NCBI GenBank assembly: GCA_963715055.1
Contig: CAVQRB010000006.1
Coordinates: 62,001-126,000, forward strand
Direction of reading: 5' to 3'
Length of the DNA stretch: 64,000 nucleotides
DNA from: CAVQRB01 sp963715055
Lineage (GTDB): Bacteria > Pseudomonadota > Alphaproteobacteria > Rhodobacterales > Rhodobacteraceae
Position numbers and translations under genes: made by a program. The notes below the pieces were generated by a model, which worked only from the letters and a program-made list of their open reading frames with translations, was not told where the DNA came from and searched no databases. This document shows positions 34,008 to 43,348 of this stretch, one piece after another; the first letter of the stretch is position 1, and every line of letters begins with the position of its first letter.

Positions 34008-34922
34008 ATGATCAAAAATCAATCAGTCGTGATCGGGGGAGGTGCATTGCTCCTCGGTCTCATTCTTGGCATCGCTGTCAGCGGATCCCGCGTGGACGAC
34101 AAGATCGCGCAGGCCATGGGACGGATGGATGAGGCCTCTGGCGCTGCTGTTTCCGCGCAAGAGGCGGCGATGGCTGCGATCGAAGAGAGGTTTGGCGCAT
34201 TGGAGGCCCAGGTCGAAGAAGCTGCGGGAGCCGCTGCAGCGCTCTCCGATGACCTGGGCGCAAAGATGAGCGAGATGCAGCAAGGGCTCGCATCCCGGAT
34301 CGATGCGGTGACCGAAGGTGCGCAGGCGCAGGTTGCGGCGCTGCGCGATGAATTCGCTTCTGCCCCGACAACCGGCACTGCCGGATCCGCAGAAACCGCT
34401 GCGGCACCGGCTGCGGGTATGGCTGCGGCGGAAACCAGATCGGTGGGCGAAACCGCCGTGCTGGCGGACGGGGCGCTGCGCGTCTTCGTCTCGCGCCTCG
34501 ATACAGAAGCCGGCACGGCGCGGCTGAGCATCAACGGCACCGACACGACGCTTGCGGTGGGTGACGCGGCAACCGTTGCGCTGGAGAGCGGGGATTGCGC
34601 GGTCTCCGTGGTGTCGATCGGCGCGGATGGCGTTGCCTTGGCATCCGATTGCGGTGAGGCAGCGGTGGCCGATGTGCCTGCGGCGCCCGAAGCGGGCTTC
34701 CGCCCCGGAGAGGTGGCTATTCTCGCCGATGGGGCCTTGCGGGTCTTCGTCTCGGGACTTGCCGCTGACAACAGCGCGGCGCGGCTTGCGATCAACGGTC
34801 TGTCGCTTGAAACCGTCGCCAGCGGCGGTTCGGTCGACGTGGCCAGCGGCGACAAGAGCTGCACTGTTTCGGTCACTGGCGTGGGCAACGGTCTCGTCGG
34901 TCTGGACGGATCCTGCGGCTGA
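34008..34922 (+). CDS. Membrane-anchored protein with duplicated C-terminal domain, unknown function
   Basis: A 304-residue protein. An N-terminal transmembrane helix (VVIGGGALLLGLILGIAVSG) is followed by an Ala/Glu-rich helical, probably coiled-coil segment (about 30-115). The C-terminus has two tandem ~70-residue repeats, the first starting GETAVLADGALRVFVS and the second GEVAILADGALRVFVS; each ends with a Cys pair (DCAVSV...SDCG; KSCTVSV...GSCG) that could form a disulfide. GGGAGGA precedes the ATG. An in-frame extension far upstream runs antisense through pepF and is rejected. I recognise no family. Confidence 0.75.
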   Translation: MIKNQSVVIGGGALLLGLILGIAVSGSRVDDKIAQAMGRMDEASGAAVSAQEAAMAAIEERFGALEAQVEEAAGAAAALSDDLGAKMSEMQQGLASRIDAVTEGAQAQVAALRDEFASAPTTGTAGSAETAAAPAAGMAAAETRSVGETAVLADGALRVFVSRLDTEAGTARLSINGTDTTLAVGDAATVALESGDCAVSVVSIGADGVALASDCGEAAVADVPAAPEAGFRPGEVAILADGALRVFVSGLAADNSAARLAINGLSLETVASGGSVDVASGDKSCTVSVTGVGNGLVGLDGSCG

Positions 34923-34925
34923 GGC

Positions 34926-36524
34926 TCAGCCGTAGGCGGCGAGCATGTCGCGCAGGTCGTCGAGCGTGTTCGCCTCGGACAAGGGCTTGTCCCTGCGCCA
35001 GCGCAACATGCGCGGAAAGCGCAGGGCAACGCCCGACTTGTGCCGCGGGCTTGCCTGTATGCCCTCGAAGGCGATCTCGAAGACATGCTCCGGTGTCACC
35101 TGACGCACCGGCCCGAAGCGTTGCAGGGTATGCTTGCGTACCCAGGCGGTGATTTCGCGGAATTCCGCATCCGTGAGGCCGGAATAGGCTTTGGTGAAGG
35201 GCACCAGTTCGTTGCCGTTCCAGACCGCGAAGGTGAAATCGGTGAAGAGATTGGCCCGTCGGCCATGCCCGGCTTGCGCATAGATCATCACCGCATCGAT
35301 GGTCAGCGGGTCGAGCTTCCACTTCCACCAGTCGCCTTTCTTGCGCCCGACCCCATAGACGCTGTTACCGCGCTTTAGCATAACTCCTTCGGCCTGGGCC
35401 GCGCGGGCCAGGCTGCGATGCTCCGCCAGAACGTCCCATGTCGCGAAATCGAGAAGCGGTGACAGGCGCACTGGCGCATCGACGGGCAGCTTTGCACAGG
35501 CCGCCTCCAGCAGCGCGCGCCGGGTCGTGAAAGGCTCCGGGCGCAGGTCCACGCCCTGCCATTCCAAGAGGTCATAGGCGTGAAGGATCACCGGCGCATC
35601 GGCGAGCAGCTTGCGCGGCACGGTTTTCCGCCCGATGCGCGACTGCAGGGCGTTAAAGCTTTCGGGGGTCTCCGCGCCAGGTCGCCAGACCAGCACTTCG
35701 CCGTCGAGGACCGTACCGGGCGGCAGGAAGTCCGTCGCCCGCGCCAGTTCCGGGAAGCGGTCGGTCATCAACTCCTCTCCACGCGACCAGACGAAATGGC
35801 TCCCGTCGCGCAGAATGAGTTGCCCCCGGATCCCGTCCCATTTCCACTCCGCGCGCCAGTCCTGCGGGTCGCCGAGCGCTCCGGGCGGGTCATCGAGGGC
35901 ATGGGCGAGATAGAATGGATAGGGGCGCGAGGCATCGGCGCTGCTGTCCGATGCTTCAATCAGCTTGTGCCATGTGGTGTCGTCAGGACGCCAGTTGCCC
36001 ATCAGGCGATGCGCAAGTTCCGCCTCCGCCTTGCCCGTCGCCTGCGCCAGTGCTCGCGTCATGAGCTTCTGGCTCACACCCATCCGGAAACCGCCGGTGA
36101 TCAACTTGTTGAACACGAAGCGCTGCGTGTGCTCCAGTCGTTGCCAGGCGTCGATGACGAAGGCCTTGCGCTGCGCCTCATCCACATCGGAGAGGTCCCG
36201 CAAGGCATTGATCCAGAACGTCAGACTCCGGTCTTCTGCCGGTTTCCCGGGCGGCAGGATGAGGGCGATGGTTTCGGCGAGATCGCCCACGATCGGATAG
36301 GATTCCTCGAAAAGCCAAAGCGGAATGCCCGCCGTTTCGGCAGCCCATTCGCGCAACCGCGTGGTCGTCACCGCCCGTTTGGGCCGCCGTCCGGAAAAGA
36401 GTGCAATGGTCCAGAGCCGGTCCTCCTCGGAGGCCGCTTCGAAATAGGCCGCAAGCGCAGATACCTTCGCGTTCGTTTTGGTGGTCTGGTCGATGACGTT
36501 GAAAAGCTCCGCAAATCGCTTCAT
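34926..36524 (-). CDS. ATP-dependent DNA ligase (cisplatin-damage-response type)
   Basis: A 532-residue ligase. The adenylation motif KxDG is in WKWDGIRGQL (about residue 215), with further nucleotidyltransferase motifs (VLDGEVLVW, EGVMLKRGNSVYG) and an OB-fold C-terminus. The N-terminal ~190 residues are the helical DNA-binding domain. Start ATG 36524 overlaps the exonuclease stop (ATGA). In Pseudomonas and others this ligase is encoded with an exonuclease, an Lhr-type helicase and a phosphoesterase; only the exonuclease is here. Confidence 0.92.
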   Translation of the reverse strand: MKRFAELFNVIDQTTKTNAKVSALAAYFEAASEEDRLWTIALFSGRRPKRAVTTTRLREWAAETAGIPLWLFEESYPIVGDLAETIALILPPGKPAEDRSLTFWINALRDLSDVDEAQRKAFVIDAWQRLEHTQRFVFNKLITGGFRMGVSQKLMTRALAQATGKAEAELAHRLMGNWRPDDTTWHKLIEASDSSADASRPYPFYLAHALDDPPGALGDPQDWRAEWKWDGIRGQLILRDGSHFVWSRGEELMTDRFPELARATDFLPPGTVLDGEVLVWRPGAETPESFNALQSRIGRKTVPRKLLADAPVILHAYDLLEWQGVDLRPEPFTTRRALLEAACAKLPVDAPVRLSPLLDFATWDVLAEHRSLARAAQAEGVMLKRGNSVYGVGRKKGDWWKWKLDPLTIDAVMIYAQAGHGRRANLFTDFTFAVWNGNELVPFTKAYSGLTDAEFREITAWVRKHTLQRFGPVRQVTPEHVFEIAFEGIQASPRHKSGVALRFPRMLRWRRDKPLSEANTLDDLRDMLAAYG

Positions 36525-37534
36525 TCGGGCACCGCTGGTTCGGCATCCTCGCCTGAGAACTCGGTTGTGACGACCTCTGCGCGCCATCCGCTTTCGCGCA
36601 AATATCGCGTGAAGATATCCGTGTAACCATGCGTGACGTATATGTTTTCAGCTTTTGTCGAGCGGATCGCCGATAGAAGGCCCGACCAGTCGGCATGGTC
36701 GGAAATCACGAAGCCCCGATCTCCCGCACGTCTGCGCCGGATCCCGCGCAACTGCATCCAGCCGCTGGCGAAGGCCGTTTCCTGCGGCCCAAAGCGCTTG
36801 GCCCAACTGCTGCCCAGAGCCGAGGGCGGCGCGATCACCAGCGCCCCGGGATGCGACTTCGCGCTGACGTCGGCCGTGACGCGCAGGGTTTCGGGCAGGG
36901 CGATCCCTTGGGCGCGCATCACCTCATTGGTCGCTTCCACGGCGCCGTGGGTGAGCACGGGACCGATGCGCGTGTCGAGCAAGGTCAGGATGCGTTGCGC
37001 TTTGCCCAGTGAATATGCCCCGAGAAACGCGGTCTTGCCCGCTGCAGCACAGGCCTGCCACCAGCCGTTGATCTCCGCCGCCACCTCGGCCTGCGGCTGC
37101 CATCGGAACACCGGCAGGCCGAAGGTCGATTCGGTGATGAAGTGCTGGCAGACCTGCGGCTCGAAAGGCTCACTGAGCCCATCATCCTCGATCTTGTAAT
37201 CGCCCGAGACGACCCAGACCTCGCCCTTGCGCGCCACCCGGATCTGTGCCGATCCCGGGACATGGCCCGCGGGGTGGAACGACACCTCGACCCCGCCCAG
37301 GCGAATGGGCTTGCCGTAGTCCACGCCTTGCGCCGTGACCTGCCCCAGCCGATGCCGCAGGACCGGCAAGGCGGTGTGCGTGGCGAGGTAGCTGCCGTGC
37401 CCTGGGCGGGCGTGATCGGCATGACCATGGGTGATGAGTGCGCGGTCCACAGGGCGCCAGGGATCGATGAAGAACCCGCCTTCGGCGCAATGGATGCCGC
37501 GGTCGGTGAAGCTGAGAAGGGGCGCGTTGGACAT
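36521..37534 (-). CDS. Ligase-associated DNA exonuclease (metallo-beta-lactamase fold)
   Basis: A 337-residue MBL/beta-CASP-type nuclease. The zinc motif HxHxDH is THGHADHARPG near residue 35, and further ligands lie in HPAGHVPGSAQ and the C-terminal ISDHADWSG. Homologues trim DNA ends for the partner ligase. Translationally coupled to the ligase by a 4-base overlap. Confidence 0.92.
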   Translation of the reverse strand: MSNAPLLSFTDRGIHCAEGGFFIDPWRPVDRALITHGHADHARPGHGSYLATHTALPVLRHRLGQVTAQGVDYGKPIRLGGVEVSFHPAGHVPGSAQIRVARKGEVWVVSGDYKIEDDGLSEPFEPQVCQHFITESTFGLPVFRWQPQAEVAAEINGWWQACAAAGKTAFLGAYSLGKAQRILTLLDTRIGPVLTHGAVEATNEVMRAQGIALPETLRVTADVSAKSHPGALVIAPPSALGSSWAKRFGPQETAFASGWMQLRGIRRRRAGDRGFVISDHADWSGLLSAIRSTKAENIYVTHGYTDIFTRYLRESGWRAEVVTTEFSGEDAEPAVPE

Positions 37535-37573
37535 GCGGGTAAGGCTAGTGCTGCCTCCTTGCGTTCCCAGCGG

Positions 37574-38521
37574 TTATTTGCGCGCCGGACCCAGAAAATG
37601 CGTGGCGATCTGCGCTACGATGTCATCGGCGATCCGGGGCGCCTCCATCAGCACCTCGTGTTCGCCGTGCTCGACGATCTCCAGCCGGCCGTTGTTCCAC
37701 TGGCTCATGCGGCGGTGGACTTCGGCAACGTCCACGATCCGTTCGTTGCTCCCGAGATAGGTAACGCAGGGAATGTTGGGCGCAGGGCGGCCGCGCAACT
37801 GCCGGGTTTCGCGCAACGCCTCGCGCAGCCAGACGAAACTCGGCCCCCCAAGTGCGAGGTCAGGGTGTTGTTCGAGTTGTTCGCGCATGACCTCGAACTG
37901 CCTTGCGTCTCGGGTCAGCAGGTTGCCGTCGAAACCTTCGGTCAGGATGTAGTTCTCGATACTGGTGCCCGGGGGCAGACGCGATCCGCGCCCGACCACC
38001 GGCATCACGTGGGACAAGAGCCAGGCCGCAGGGCGAAGATGCGCGGCGATCCTGATCCCCCACATCGGCCCCGTGAAGACCGCGGACTGCACCGGTAGTC
38101 CTTCCATCGCGGCCCGTAATCCGATCGCGCCCCCCATGGAATGGGCGATCAGGAAAAAGGGCCGCGGCAGCTTCAGGGCGCGCGCGGCCCGCAGCATGGC
38201 GTCCACATCTTTCTGGTAGTCTGAAAAACGCGGCACATGGCCGACCATGGGATCGCCGAGCAGCCTGTCCGACAATCCCTGGCCACGCCAGTCGATCGCC
38301 ATGGACGTCAACCCATGCGATGCAAGGCGGGCGGCGGTTTGCCCGTATTTCTCGACGAACTCCGTGCGCCCCGGGAAAATCAGCACCGTCCCGCGGGCGT
38401 CCGCGCATGGCCAGAGGCCGACACGCAACCGCTTCTTGTCCGAGGTCGTCAGCCAGAAAGCCGTCCCGCCATCCGGACCATGGGCCACATCGCCATAGTA
38501 CGGGGCGGGATCAAGCTGCAT
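37574..38521 (-). CDS. Alpha/beta hydrolase, lysophospholipase-like
   Basis: A 315-residue serine hydrolase of the PldB/monoacylglycerol-lipase group. The nucleophile elbow is IAHSMGGAIGL (G-x-S-x-G pattern with Ala/His before Ser), and the oxyanion region is LIFPGRTEFVEKYG. The catalytic His is probably in VEHGEHEVLME. Its ATG overlaps the stop of the SCP2 gene (TGATG), so they are co-translated. Confidence 0.85.
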   Translation of the reverse strand: MQLDPAPYYGDVAHGPDGGTAFWLTTSDKKRLRVGLWPCADARGTVLIFPGRTEFVEKYGQTAARLASHGLTSMAIDWRGQGLSDRLLGDPMVGHVPRFSDYQKDVDAMLRAARALKLPRPFFLIAHSMGGAIGLRAAMEGLPVQSAVFTGPMWGIRIAAHLRPAAWLLSHVMPVVGRGSRLPPGTSIENYILTEGFDGNLLTRDARQFEVMREQLEQHPDLALGGPSFVWLREALRETRQLRGRPAPNIPCVTYLGSNERIVDVAEVHRRMSQWNNGRLEIVEHGEHEVLMEAPRIADDIVAQIATHFLGPARK

Positions 38522-38811
38522 CAGGCCAGCGCGGAGGCCAGTTGCATGGCGAGGCCCATGTCGCCGTCGACCGCCAGCTTGCCGGACATGAAGGCGCTTG
38601 TGGGGTTGGTTTCGCCCTCGAGGATCGACTGGAAAGTCTCGGCATCCGCGCTCAGGGTGACATCCGCGGGCTCATCTGCGGCCCGCGCGCCGTTTGCGTC
38701 CATCATCACGCTGCCTTCACCCGCGATCTCGAATTTCGCCGTGCCGGAAAATCCCGCACCGCTCAGTTTTTCGTTCAGGACGGTCACAGCTTTGTTCACG
38801 ATTTCGCTCAT
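38521..38811 (-). CDS. SCP2 sterol-carrier-domain protein
   Basis: A 96-residue stand-alone SCP2-like domain that would bind a lipid or acyl-CoA in a hydrophobic tunnel. Typical features are the N-terminal helix IVNKAVTVLNEKL and the C-terminal SAFMSGKLAVDGDMGLAMQL. It is coupled to the downstream lysophospholipase, suggesting a shared lipid role. Confidence 0.88.
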   Translation of the reverse strand: MSEIVNKAVTVLNEKLSGAGFSGTAKFEIAGEGSVMMDANGARAADEPADVTLSADAETFQSILEGETNPTSAFMSGKLAVDGDMGLAMQLASALA

Positions 38812-38885
38812 CAGGGCACCCTTTTCATCATTGGCGTTCGGCAGGTCTGGATTTGCCGAACGCGGCTGTTACATTCAGACATGTT

Positions 38886-39443
38886 ATGATGATCAAAACC
38901 CGGAACCTCAATCGTATCGTTGCGGCATTTGCGGTAAGCCTGACCCTTGGTGGCGCGGCTGTGGCGCAGGACCGCGAGGCGGAATTGTTGCAACAGTTGC
39001 GCGAGGCACCCGAATCGGAAGCAGCGCGTCTTGACCGTGAACTCGGTCTCCTTTGGGACCGTTCGGGCTCGGCGGCCATGGATCTGCTGCTGACGCGGGG
39101 GCGCGAGGCGCTGGAGGCCGAGGAGAATGACAAGGCCATCGAACACCTCACGGCACTCACGGATCATGCGCCGGATTTCGCCGAAGGCTGGCATGCGCGG
39201 GCCACGGCCTTTTACCGGGCCGGCCTCTACGGTCCCGCACTCGACGATCTGGAGCGCGCCCTAGCGCTCAATCCGAACAACTACGACGCGATTTACGGAC
39301 TTGGCGTGATGATGCAGGAACTGGGCGAGGACGAACGTGCGCTGCGCGCCTTCGAGCGCGTTCTGGACTTGAATCCCCACCACGAGAACGCCAAAACGGC
39401 GATGGAACATCTGAAGATCAGCGGCATCGGTCGGACGCTCTGA
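38886..39443 (+). CDS. Secreted tetratricopeptide-repeat protein
   Basis: A 185-residue protein with a signal peptide (IVAAFAVSLTLGGAAVAQ, cleavage after VAQ or nearby). About three TPR units follow, e.g. DLERALALNPNNYDAIYGLG and AFERVLDLNPHHENAKTAME. It should act in the periplasm as a protein-interaction scaffold. Two adjacent ATG codons (38886, 38889) are possible starts, and no clear ribosome site is seen. It is divergent from the SCP2 gene (74 bases) and upstream of the helicase. Confidence 0.82.
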   Translation: MMIKTRNLNRIVAAFAVSLTLGGAAVAQDREAELLQQLREAPESEAARLDRELGLLWDRSGSAAMDLLLTRGREALEAEENDKAIEHLTALTDHAPDFAEGWHARATAFYRAGLYGPALDDLERALALNPNNYDAIYGLGVMMQELGEDERALRAFERVLDLNPHHENAKTAMEHLKISGIGRTL

Positions 39444-39468
39444 CATAAGATCAGCAAGGACGGCGCCC

Positions 39469-42291
39469 GTGACAGGTGACAATCGGATCGTGGCCGTTCT
39501 CGGCCCGACCAACACAGGCAAGACCACCTACGCCATCGAACGGATGCTGGGGCATCGCACCGGGGTGATCGGCCTGCCGCTGCGGCTTCTCGCGCGTGAG
39601 GTCTACGACCGCGTGGTTGCCGCCCGCGGCCCCTCCGTGGTGGCGCTCGTTACTGGCGAAGAGCGGATCGTGCCGCCGCGCACCCAGTATTGGGTGTGCA
39701 CCGTCGAGGCGATGCCTGAAGGGATGGGCTGCGATTTTCTCGCCGTCGATGAGATCCAGCTCTGCGCCGACCCTGAGCGCGGCCATGTCTTCACCGACCG
39801 GCTGCTGCGCGCCCGTGGGCTGCACGAAACCCTGTTTCTCGGCTCCGACACCATGCGCGGCCCGATCCGGGAGCTTGTAGCGGGCGTGCAGTTCGTGCAG
39901 CGTGAACGATTGTCGAATTTAACATACATTGGTGAGAAAAAGATAAGCCGGATGCGTCCGCGCAGCGCGATCGTCGGCTTTTCGGTTGAAAATGTCTATG
40001 CGATTGCCGAGCTTCTGCGGCGCCAGAAGGGCGGGGCTGCGGTCGTCATGGGGGCATTGTCGCCGCGCACGCGCAATGCGCAGGTGGCGATGTACCAGAA
40101 CGGCGAGGTCGATTACCTTGTGGCCACCGACGCCATCGGCATGGGGCTCAATCTCGATGTGGACCATGTCGCCTTTTCGGCTCTGACGAAGTTCGACGGG
40201 CGGCGGATGCGACCGCTGGCACCGAATGAGCTGGCGCAGATCGCTGGCCGGGCCGGTCGCGGCATGAAGAACGGCACCTTCGGCGTGACCGGCGAGGCGG
40301 GTCCGCTCGACGACCAGGTGGCGCAGGCGATCACAGAGCATCGCTTCACCCCGCTGAAACGGCTGAACTGGCGCAACCCTGCCTTGCAGTTCGGCTCGAT
40401 AGACCGGCTCATCGGCACGCTGGAAGCCGCCCCCGACAACGATATTCTCGTACGTGCGCGGGAAGCGGATGACCTGACGGCGCTCAAGGCGCTGGGGCAG
40501 GTCGCGGAGGTGGCCGCGCGCTGTACCGACGGGCCTTCCGTCAAACTGCTGTGGGATGTGTGCCGGATCCCGGATTTCCGCGGGATCAGCCATGCCGAAC
40601 ATGCGAGCCTTCTGGAGCAGATTTTCAACTACCTTCACGAGCGTGGCGAGATCCCGAACGACTGGCTCGCCCGGCAAATCAACCGGATCGATCGAACCGA
40701 TGGCGACATTGATGCGTTGTCCAAACGGCTGGCCTTCATCAGGACCTGGACCTATGTCGCGCAACGCAAGGGCTGGACGGATGACGAAAGTCATTGGCGC
40801 GACGCGGCGCGTTCTGTAGAAGACCGGTTGTCGGACGCGCTGCACGAGCGTCTGACCCAAAGATTTGTAGACCGGCGCACATCCGTGCTCTTGCGCCGGC
40901 TCGGCCAGAAGGAAGCCATGGTGGCAGAAGTATCTCAGACCGGCGAAGTGACCGTCGAAGGCGAATTCGTAGGAAAGCTGGAAGGTTTCCGGTTCTCTCA
41001 GGACAAGGGCGCCGGCGGTGCCGAGGCGAAAACCATCAAAACGGCGGCGCTTCAGGCCCTTGCACCGCAATTTCACCTGCGGGCGGACCGTTTCTACAAC
41101 GCCCCCGATACGGAGATCGACTTCACCGAACAGGGAGGCTTGATGTGGGGCAAGGATGCGGTCGGCAAGCTGGTGGCCGGCGCCGATCCTCTCAAGCCGC
41201 AGGTAGAGGTATTCGTCGACGATGTGGCAGGACCCGAGGTCGCCCAGAAGGTGCAGCGCCGTCTGCAGCATTTCATGGACCGCAAGATCGCGGCGCTTTT
41301 CGAGCCGCTTCTGAACCTCAGCCGGGATGAAAGCCTGACCGGCCTGGCGCGAGGCTTCGCCTTCCGCATGGTCGAAGCCATGGGCATCTTGCCGCGGGGC
41401 GATGTCGCCGAAGATGTGAAGGCTCTGGATCAGGATGCACGCGGTGCGCTGCGCAAGCACGGCATCCGTTTCGGCCAGTTCACGATTTTCCTGCCGCTTT
41501 TGCTCAAGCCTGCGCCGACGCGCCTGCGGCTGGTGCTGTGGTCCCTCTCGAAGGGCCTCGACACCTTCCCTGAAGCGCCGCCGCCCGGGCTCGTGACACT
41601 CCCGGCGGACAAGGAAGCGCCCGGCGGGTCGGACACTATGGCCGGATACCGGATCGCGGGCGAGCGTGCGATTCGCATCGACATGCTGGAGCGTCTTGCG
41701 GACATGCTGCGCGGGGAGAACTCCCGCAGCGGTTTCGAGGCCAAGGCCGACATGCTCTCGATTACCGGCATGACGCTCGATCAATTTGCGGACCTCATGC
41801 AGGGGCTTGGCTACAAGGCCGAAAAAGCCGAACGCGTGAAGGTCAAGGCCGTTGCAGCCGAGACAGTGCCGGCGCCGGAGGGTGAAAAACCGGCTGAAGA
41901 TGGTGAAGTGCCCGTAGAGGCTGCCTCCGAACCTGAACCACAGGTCGAGGCAGTCGAGCCCGAACCCCAAGTCGAAGTGACAGCGGCGGCCGTTGGAGAC
42001 GTCGAAGCTCCCGCGCAGGCGGCAGAAGACGCCCCCGAGATGGAAGTTTACTATACCTTCACCTGGGGCCGGCCGCCGCGTGCTGCCGGCCAGCCCAACC
42101 GTCGGGCAGGCGGCGGAGAGCGCCCGCAAGGCAAGGGCAAGCCCGCGCAAAAGGGCAAGCGCGGCAGCCCGCGCGCAGACAAGGACAAGGGCCCGCAGAA
42201 ATTCTCCGCCCGCCCGCCGAAGCCGGAAAAGAAGATCGATCCGGATAACCCCTTTGCCGCGGCTCTCATGGGGCTGAAGGACAACAAATAG
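39469..42291 (+). CDS. SUV3-like DExH RNA/DNA helicase
   Basis: A 940-residue helicase of the alphaproteobacterial group related to mitochondrial SUV3. Walker A is LGPTNTGKTTYAIERM; motif II is DEIQLCADPERGH; motif VI is QIAGRAGRGMKNG. A middle helical region follows, and the last ~110 residues are a low-complexity acidic then basic tail (Pro/Glu-rich, then Lys/Arg/Gly-rich) likely to bind nucleic acid or partners. GTG start with AAGGA 10 bases upstream. Directly followed by an S4 RNA-binding gene with no gap. A role in RNA decay is inferred from SUV3. Confidence 0.87.
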   Translation: MTGDNRIVAVLGPTNTGKTTYAIERMLGHRTGVIGLPLRLLAREVYDRVVAARGPSVVALVTGEERIVPPRTQYWVCTVEAMPEGMGCDFLAVDEIQLCADPERGHVFTDRLLRARGLHETLFLGSDTMRGPIRELVAGVQFVQRERLSNLTYIGEKKISRMRPRSAIVGFSVENVYAIAELLRRQKGGAAVVMGALSPRTRNAQVAMYQNGEVDYLVATDAIGMGLNLDVDHVAFSALTKFDGRRMRPLAPNELAQIAGRAGRGMKNGTFGVTGEAGPLDDQVAQAITEHRFTPLKRLNWRNPALQFGSIDRLIGTLEAAPDNDILVRAREADDLTALKALGQVAEVAARCTDGPSVKLLWDVCRIPDFRGISHAEHASLLEQIFNYLHERGEIPNDWLARQINRIDRTDGDIDALSKRLAFIRTWTYVAQRKGWTDDESHWRDAARSVEDRLSDALHERLTQRFVDRRTSVLLRRLGQKEAMVAEVSQTGEVTVEGEFVGKLEGFRFSQDKGAGGAEAKTIKTAALQALAPQFHLRADRFYNAPDTEIDFTEQGGLMWGKDAVGKLVAGADPLKPQVEVFVDDVAGPEVAQKVQRRLQHFMDRKIAALFEPLLNLSRDESLTGLARGFAFRMVEAMGILPRGDVAEDVKALDQDARGALRKHGIRFGQFTIFLPLLLKPAPTRLRLVLWSLSKGLDTFPEAPPPGLVTLPADKEAPGGSDTMAGYRIAGERAIRIDMLERLADMLRGENSRSGFEAKADMLSITGMTLDQFADLMQGLGYKAEKAERVKVKAVAAETVPAPEGEKPAEDGEVPVEAASEPEPQVEAVEPEPQVEVTAAAVGDVEAPAQAAEDAPEMEVYYTFTWGRPPRAAGQPNRRAGGGERPQGKGKPAQKGKRGSPRADKDKGPQKFSARPPKPEKKIDPDNPFAAALMGLKDNK

Positions 42292-42669
42292 GTGGCGGAA
42301 AAGCTGCGGCTCGACAAATGGCTGTGGCACGGGCGGTTCTACAAGACCCGCTCGCTTGCGGCGGCCCATGTGGCTGCCGGCGATGTGCGCGTGAATGGGA
42401 CCCGCACCGAAAAACGCAGCCATATGGTCGGTGCAGGCGATGTGCTGACTTTCGCCCTGGGGGATGTCGTCCGCGTGATCCGGATCGAGGCGCTGGGGGC
42501 AAGACGCGGCCCGGCGTCCGAGGCGCAGGCTCTTTATACCGACTTGTCCCCGCCTGAGCCGCGATCGCGCAACGATTCTCCGGAAAACCCGGCATTCGAG
42601 GGAAAAGGTCGCCCGACAAAGCGTGATCGACGCGTACTTGATCTTTCTCGGGGGCGGTCCCTTGAATGA
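42292..42669 (+). CDS. S4-domain RNA-binding protein (Hsp15-like)
   Basis: A 125-residue protein. The S4 domain occupies about residues 3-65 (KLRLDKWLWHGRFYKTRSLA, then AAGDVRVNGTRTEK), followed by a basic C-terminus. It is related to Hsp15, which rescues stalled 50S subunits carrying nascent tRNA. The GTG start follows the helicase stop immediately, so co-expression is likely. Confidence 0.85.
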   Translation: MAEKLRLDKWLWHGRFYKTRSLAAAHVAAGDVRVNGTRTEKRSHMVGAGDVLTFALGDVVRVIRIEALGARRGPASEAQALYTDLSPPEPRSRNDSPENPAFEGKGRPTKRDRRVLDLSRGRSLE

Positions 42670-42721
42670 TCGTCCTTGCTGATTTAGCTAACCCTCGTGG
42701 TGATCCCCGAGAGATGGCTCA

Positions 42722-43060
42722 ATGACTTATATCGTGAACGACAGTTGCATTGCCTGCAAATACACCGACTGCGTGGAAGTCTGTCCGGTGGACTGTTTTT
42801 ACGAAGGCGAGAACATGTTGGTCATTCATCCCGATGAATGCATCGACTGCGGTGTTTGCGAACCGGAATGTCCCGCTGACGCGATCCGACCGGATACCGA
42901 GCCCGACATGGAGAAATGGGTGGAGTTCAACCGGAAGTATTCGGAGCTCTGGCCCGTGATCATCACCAAGAAGGACCCCCTGCCTGGCGCCGAAGAACGC
43001 GACGGCGAAGCCGGAAAACTGGAGAAATATTTCTCGGAGGCACCGGGCGAGGGAGGGTGA
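42722..43060 (+). CDS. fdxA: 7Fe ferredoxin
   Basis: A 112-residue FdxA-type ferredoxin with one 3Fe-4S and one 4Fe-4S cluster. The cysteine pattern is CIACKYTDCVEVCPVDC, then CIDCGVCEPECP. The C-terminal extension (EKWVEFNRKYSELWPVI) is typical of the family. Followed by an intrinsic terminator at 43145-43169. Confidence 0.95.
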   Translation: MTYIVNDSCIACKYTDCVEVCPVDCFYEGENMLVIHPDECIDCGVCEPECPADAIRPDTEPDMEKWVEFNRKYSELWPVIITKKDPLPGAEERDGEAGKLEKYFSEAPGEGG

Positions 43061-43144
43061 TCGACCCGATTCGGCAGTGCAGCAAGCGGAAATCGGCGCG
43101 GTTAACCCCTTTTGGTCAGGTATTTTTCCGAAAGTTGACCCAAC

Positions 43145-43169
43145 GGCAGCTTTTTTGGCTGCCTTTTTT
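43145..43169 (+). terminator. Intrinsic terminator between fdxA and carD
   Basis: GGCAGC and GCTGCC form a stem around TTTTTTG, followed by six T residues. Confidence 0.8.
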
Positions 43170-43348
43170 GTGTTATATTAGTTTTACAAACCAATAACGG
43201 ATGTTGCAGACCGCCGGACGCGCAAATGTGGTTCGGCCTGACACTTCAAAATGAAACACAGTTGAACGCGCCGCTCTTCGGGGCCACGGTCACTGTGTCT
43301 TTGGATGTCGGTGAAAGGGATGCGGCGCCGTTCGCCGAGGAACAATGA

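Noticed and set aside
39919..42423. 834-residue minus-strand frame opposite the helicase
   Set aside because: Antisense shadow of a helicase with all motifs present.
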